Assembly: GCA_963969345.1 (NCBI GenBank)
Contig: OZ017766.1
Coordinates: forward strand, 6,572,001 to 6,636,000
Reading direction: 5' to 3'
DNA: 64,000 nt
Source of the DNA: Turbatrix aceti
Lineage: Eukaryota > Nematoda > Chromadorea > Rhabditida > Panagrolaimidae
Position 1 is the first letter of the stretch. Each line of letters begins with the position of its first letter. Both the position numbers and the translations under genes were made by a program. The notes under the pieces are model-generated. The model was not told where the DNA came from. It searched no databases and was given only the letters and a program-made list of their open reading frames with translations. This document shows, one piece after another, positions 58,871 to 64,000 of this stretch.

Positions 58871-61497
58871 ACAATGAACGAATGTGACGAAGGAAAAACT
58901 TGTGGATCAGATTTCTGGAAGTCGCGGCTGACCTTGTTTTTGAGCAAAAACTCGTCAATGAGCCCGCTGAGGATGTGATAGGTCTCCTCGGTCTCCTGCT
59001 CGCCGCAGCGGTGGTAGGCCATGACAAAGCGGATGACCTCGATGCCAGAAGGCCTCGCGCAGGTTATGAACAACTTGTGCGAGTCGTTGATAAAGGTACC
59101 GAGCTTCTGGGTCATGTCGTTGCTCTCCTCGATGTCGTCAATGTTGAGTCGGATCGTGACGAGACCCAGTATCGGCTTTGTTGCGATTCTGATCCTCTTG
59201 TCTTCTTGCAGACGCTTCGTTAGGTACTCCTGGTTTTTGACGATCTGTAACAATTTGAAGATCAAAGTTTTTGCAGGCTTCGTCCTGATTTTAGAAAAAT
59301 TGAACTTTTAGCTATCGTTTCAGTCATTTTTGCAAATTTTACCTAATTTCGAACAATTTTTTGTTCAAAATATTTTAATTTAGAAGTCTGTAACAAAATG
59401 CTGGGTGGCCCAGTGATTATAAAAAAAATAAAAAAAAAACAAAAAAGTTGCACTTTTAAAAAAAGTGCTTAACATTACCACAATTTTAAATTTACAACTT
59501 TTCAGAATTAAAAAATCTTTGTAAAAATGTGCAAATAAATATTATTCACATTTTCAAAATTTGATTAGTCACAAAAAAAATGTATTTTTTTTTTTATTTT
59601 TTTTGACTTTTTTTGGTACAAATTTTTGCTCCAAACAATTTTAATTTATGACTAAAAAAAATTTTCAAAGACAAATAAAAAAATTGAAAAAAGTTGCACT
59701 TTTTGTTGTTTTTTTTGAAATGTCCAATTTTTTTTCAGTGCTATCAGTGCTTACGTTTCGACTGTGATCCTGCAAACCTTTGACTCCATAGAGCCTCAGC
59801 AAAAGCCAAATCTTCAGCGATCGAGTTCGACGTGAAAGTCCAAAACTCCAGTGCCTGAAATCCGTGACCCCAGTGTGCCGGCGACGCAGGTAAGCGGCGT
59901 CGACGCGGAGGGCTTCGTGGATATCACGCTGTCTTCTGCACCAAAGGAAACTCCCGGGCGGGGCGATTAACATCGCTTTGTGGAAGTTGACGTCGATGGA
60001 GTCGACTTCGCTGAGGCCATCTGTCATGAATCGGAATTCCGGACAGCACCAGAAGGCACCTGCGTAGGCGGCGTCGACGTGGACCCACATGTCATACTTT
60101 TTGGCGACTTCGGCGATTTCACGGATATTGTCAATCGCGCAGGAAGCAGTCGTGCCGAGACTTGCCATGACAAAAAAGGGTTTATACCCTCGGGCAATGT
60201 CTTTTTTGATGGCAGATTCGAGAGTTTCTCCCCGCATAGAGAGATTTTGATCGGGTTTTACGGTATGGTGGTGAACGAAAGCGACGAGACAGGCCTTGTT
60301 GATCGAATTGTGGGCTTCAGAAGACGAATAAGCGACGTATCTGGTCTGTGGCACGCTTTCTTGGTCCTGTTTTATGAGATCGATGGTCCCGGGTTTCTCT
60401 TTTTTCACGGCAACTCGCCGGGCGGCAAGGAGTGCTACGAGGATGCCATCCGTCGCGGAATCCTGCATCGAGCCACCTCCGTTGCTGTCTTCGCTGTTAT
60501 CGCCTTCGTAGAGGAAAGCCTCGGGTAGACCGAGCATTTTGCCGACCCAGTTGAGCATGCAGACTTCGAGTTCGGTGAAGACCGGACTTCCGTCCCAGAC
60601 AAATTGGGCGCAACCGAAGGCTGAGATGAGACTTTCGGCGAGAATGTCGGGGTACGAAGCGCCGCCGCCGTAGTACGCAAAGAAACGTGGGTGTTGCCAG
60701 TGGGTGATCTGGAAATAAAAAATTTATGATTGCGGAAAAAGATTAAAAATAAAAAAATACAAAAACGAGAGAAAAATTGAAAAAATTTTAAAATATTAAA
60801 AATAAAAAACACAAAAACAAAAGATAAATTCAAAAAATTAAAAAAAATAAAAAATAAAAAATACAAAAACAAAAAAAAATTTAAAATTAGGAAAACTAAA
60901 AAAAAATAAAAAATGAAAAATACACAAATAAAAGAAAAATTGAAAACATTAAAAAAGATAAAAAATAAAAAAGTTTTTATTTTTGAAAAAATAAAAAATA
61001 AAAAATACAAAATTGAAAAAATTGCAACCCGGAAAATAAAAAAAAAACAAAAAAATAAAAAAACAAAAAATTTTTAAAAATTTAGTAAAACTCACACCAG
61101 GAATAATCTTTGAATAAATATCGTGCATGATTGCGTCAAAGCTCTCCGGTTCCTGGGGCGCAGCATTCGGCAATCCTCCTTGATACAAAAAACCAGGCTG
61201 TCGATCAGGAGAGACGTCATAGATCTCCGGATGTTCAAAGTATTCAACAATGCACTCGGTCATTACATTCATCATTTTTCGAAATTCAGAACCACTGATC
61301 GGAGTTTTGTGGGAGTACGCTTGTTTTTTCGGATTTGTTGGGTGATCAGAGATGCGACGAATGACCTTGAGCTGCCGGGCTGCTGATTTGAAAGGGCGTT
61401 CAGACAAGAACACAAACATCTGAACGCAAAGAACGGCGACGCCGCCTACGCAGAAGGCGAGCCAATCGAAAGTCGTCAGCCGCAAAAGATGTAGCAT
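58774..61497 (-). CDS. Aromatic L-amino acid decarboxylase with N-terminal membrane anchor
   Basis: Three exons (61497-61096, 60708-59755, 59244-58774) give about 608 residues. Residues 10-32 form one hydrophobic helix (WLAFCVGGVAVLCVQMFVFL), which soluble DDC lacks. The group II decarboxylase core starts near 82 (SGSEFRKMM). PLP residues are visible: His267 in SSSEAHNS, Asp346 in HVDAAYAG, and Lys378, the Schiff-base lysine. The lysine sits in NFHKAMLI instead of the usual NPHKW. Tyr407 lies in the catalytic-loop region. The substrate (DOPA/5-HTP, tyrosine or histidine) cannot be told. The tail past about 575 reads into repeat DNA. The gene is divergent from the membrane-protein gene at 62081. 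Confidence 0.9.
60713..61090 (-). repeat. A-rich simple sequence in AADC intron 1
   Basis: About 370 bases of AAAAATAAAAAATACAAAAAC-like words on the plus strand, all within the intron. ORFs over it on the minus strand are Phe-rich artefacts. Confidence 0.8.
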
Positions 61498-62080
61498 GGT
61501 TCGAACAATTTTTTTCTTACCGTAAACAGCGAGTATTTATAGGTGATATTTTGTATGCGCAGAAAGTGTCATCCCGTAAAAAAAATTAAAGTAACAATAC
61601 GGTTCAACAGTTCAACGCAATCATAATTTTTTTTTATTTCGTATTCATTGTTCTAAGGTTTTTTGGGTCAAATTTTAAAACACAATTGTATTTAAAATAT
61701 AAAATATATGTATGTATTGCAATTCAACTGTGGGGACAAATCAGACGTCTGGGATGAATCATCCTGTGACTTTTGACCCGTTCTCTGGTGCAAAGGCGAA
61801 AACAAAGCGAAAACAAAGCGTTGCACCTCTTTAGGACACGTCATGTTTTAGCGCCATGCAAACAAAAAAATATTTTTTTGCCAATCCTTGTCTGCACAGA
61901 TGAATACTCAGTGCCACGCATTTATTACCGTAACGCGACCTTAATTTTGCATATCATTGTTGACTTCTGGGTTGAGTCAGAACTTTGAGGTTTGGCAAAT
62001 GCCTCGTGACTTTAGGCCCGCCTCTTTGGCAAATCTTTTACCTTGCTTTCATTTCAGTATTGTAAATCAGTATAGCAAAA
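61498..62080. promoter_or_regulatory. Divergent promoter region, right copy
   Basis: The inverted counterpart of 48753-49321. A TATAAATA box (minus strand, 61541-61534) lies about 40 bases before the AADC start. On the plus side TTTCATTTCAG lies 24 bases before the membrane-protein ATG. Confidence 0.6.
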
Positions 62081-63031
62081 ATGGAAGGTCGAAGTCTTCT
62101 TTTTTTCTGCAGCGCTGTCAGCTTTTTTCATCTGTTTATCATAATTCTTTGCGTCTTTGTCCTGCTCGGCATCCGAAAAGCGTACGAATACAAGGATGTT
62201 CGCTCTGATTCGTTCATCTACATTTCCTACCTTGCCATGTTTTTCTACATCTTAGAAATGTTGAACCTCGAAGATACGGTTCTGATAGGCATTGCAACGG
62301 GGGTGAGTTAAACATATTCAGTGCATATCTTTTTGACAATACTAGTTTGTGATTTTAGAAAGACGCCGTTGCGTATCCAGTGGGAACGCTGAGACTTTGG
62401 AAAAGCGCAATTCGTCTGATTCCCGACTACATTCACGTTGTCCTAAGCATCAATTGGTTTTTTTACTGTTTTCTGCACTCTGCGTGGCTCCGCCTCTTCA
62501 ACCCTCCTCACAGCAGCAACCTGGCACCTGCAGTCATGATTTTCCCTGCGCATTTTGCTATCATGAACTTTCTCGCACAATGCGGCCTTTGGATATCCAC
62601 CAATGCAATGTTTTACAGGATAAAGTGTCCGTCAGGCGAAACTTTTTTGGTGAACGTAAGTACACGATAATCGAAATAATTTTGATAACTGTAAAAAAAG
62701 TGTGTTTCAGTGGATAATTATGGTCTTTCAAAAGCCAATGAAATACTTCTGCTTTTTGAACATTTTTTCCGGTTTTGCCATTCTATGGAAATGGCTGAAA
62801 ACCGGCCGTGTCGACAGATACCTTCGACAGTTTCTAGGCACCTGTCTTTTGTGTTGCGTGATGTGTTTTCTTCGTATGTTCGGAGTTTATTTTTCAGTGT
62901 TTACCATACACGTTTCTGTTATTATTCACGTCGCAACTGTATTGTTGGTGGATGAATCTGTCCGCCATTACAGCAAAGAGATCGCGATTAACTTTTTTAA
63001 GCCAAATTTTTCCAAAACTTTGACAGTGTAA
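62081..63031 (+). CDS. Multi-pass membrane protein, right duplicate copy
   Basis: Three exons (62081-62302, 62359-62655, 62711-63031) give 279 residues. The helix pattern is the same as in the copy at 47480-48752. Exon 1 and the last third are almost identical; the middle of exon 2 differs most (two residues shorter, changes near the end of exon 2). Intron 1 is 56 bases, without the insertion seen in the left copy. Conserved polar residues near the C-terminus (LVDESVRHYSKE) are the same in both. Six helices and about 280 residues fit a Frag1/DRAM/Sfk1-like protein, but this is a guess. Confidence 0.85.
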
Positions 63032-64000
63032 TTCGTGTTCATTAATAATATCTTTTTTTTAAACTAAACTCGTTTTAATTGCGTTATTGTTTATTTTTTA
63101 AAAGAAGTGTAAATATGTTAATAATCTGCAATTCAAAAATGATTTAAAGATACAAAAATTCATGTATGTATTCATGTACGAATGTAATTCTGTAATTTGC
63201 TGTTTTTTATGTTTGTATATTTATCTTCATCGTTTTCTTATTAATGTACTTTACTTTACTTTACTTTATTACTCTTACTCGTGCATAATTACTCATTACA
63301 AAATTAAAGAGACAGTGATGAGTATCGAGATTGCACGAAGAGGGCGCCGTCAATCGTAGCTACCTGCGTCACGTCGTAGTCCTTAGCAGGAGCGTTCTGG
63401 AAGGCCGCAAAGTCGTCGGTCCATTATTAATGTACTGTACATATTTATTATGTATGTCGTGTTTTAAAGTTTGTAAATGAAATAAATGTATACCCGATAA
63501 CATATTTACTAGTAGATTCCAAAACTACGATTTTTCATCGCAACGTCCCTCCAGAAATGTTTTTTAAAATAACTTTATTTTGTGCCGCGTAATAAAACCA
63601 AGACTACGAATTCATTAAAATATAATAACATCTTTTGACATTCCAATAAAAAAAAAACTTTCGATGTGGTTGATAGGGTGTGGGTTGTGTGTGAAAATTG
63701 AAAAGACATTTTTATTCGCTCCAAAACAAAACGAATGCAAAACCGGGAGCCAAGTATGGATCTATTTAGCTCGTGGGGAGAAACAAAAAAAACAGATTTT
63801 CTGTTTTCCGCCAGTGAAGAAAGAACAAGAACAAGAACGAAAACAATGATGTACAGAAAGGGAAATCCTGTGTGATGTTCGGTAAATTTTTTAAATTTTT
63901 TTTAAAACGAGTGTAAAGATGCACTGTGCAAAAAACGTAGATAAAAAACTATCGATGAAGAGAAAACAAAAAAAGAGAGAGACAAACATGATATGTAGCT
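63032..64000. other. Intergenic right end
   Basis: It is A/T-rich with a (TACTT)n run (63246-63269). A short GC-richer island at 63341-63425 on the minus strand could encode TDDFAAFQNAPAKDYDVTQ but lacks a start and an acceptor. No other gene signal was seen. Confidence 0.45.

Overview
The window is nuclear DNA of a small invertebrate. Genes are split by many introns, most 50-900 bp, with strong TTTTCAG-type acceptors, and A/T homopolymer runs are everywhere. Many start codons lie 0-25 bases behind an acceptor-like TTTCAG/TTTAG with no obvious upstream coding exon, which suggests spliced-leader trans-splicing. An ACH1-type acetyl-CoA hydrolase adds to this. A nematode is my best guess; another small trans-splicing invertebrate such as a tardigrade is possible. 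All exon joins were made by eye from splice signals, reading-frame continuity and recalled family sequences.

Layout. 1-20.7 kb is gene-dense: a partial proline/serine-rich gene (-), GPANK1 (-), RRP9 (+, with one 4.4 kb intron), a class I Rab11-FIP (+), NUP85 (+) and isobutyryl-CoA dehydrogenase ACAD8 (+). 20.7-22.4 kb is gene-free and partly GC-rich. 22.45-31.57 kb is three tandem copies of a ~3.1 kb non-coding unit. Each starts with a 35-nt hairpin and carries an ACGA motif phased at about 10 bp. 31.8-34.1 kb holds the acetyl-CoA hydrolase. 34-42.7 kb is intergenic and rich in repeats. 42.76-43.86 kb is a synaptotagmin-like double-C2 protein. 44.0-46.8 kb holds two ~1 kb hairpin elements flanked by TTAA.

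47.5-63.0 kb contains an inverted segmental duplication. Each arm has a multi-pass membrane protein gene transcribed divergently from an aromatic amino acid decarboxylase (AADC). The right arm has a full AADC with an N-terminal membrane anchor. The left arm keeps only a truncated first exon and the last exon, and MRPS26 sits between them on the opposite strand. Between the arms are NDUFAB1 (mitochondrial acyl carrier protein), POLR2E (RPB5) and IFT74. 63-64 kb is intergenic.

Most genes are housekeeping (ribosome biogenesis, nuclear pore, Pol II, mitochondrial translation, fatty acid synthesis/complex I, valine breakdown, intraflagellar transport) and do not form one pathway. The striking part is the repeat fraction. 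Several unrelated non-autonomous elements with 8-bp target duplications (hAT-like) can be read at base level. Two of these have an unoccupied homologous site elsewhere in the window, and another is nested inside a fold-back element in an intron.
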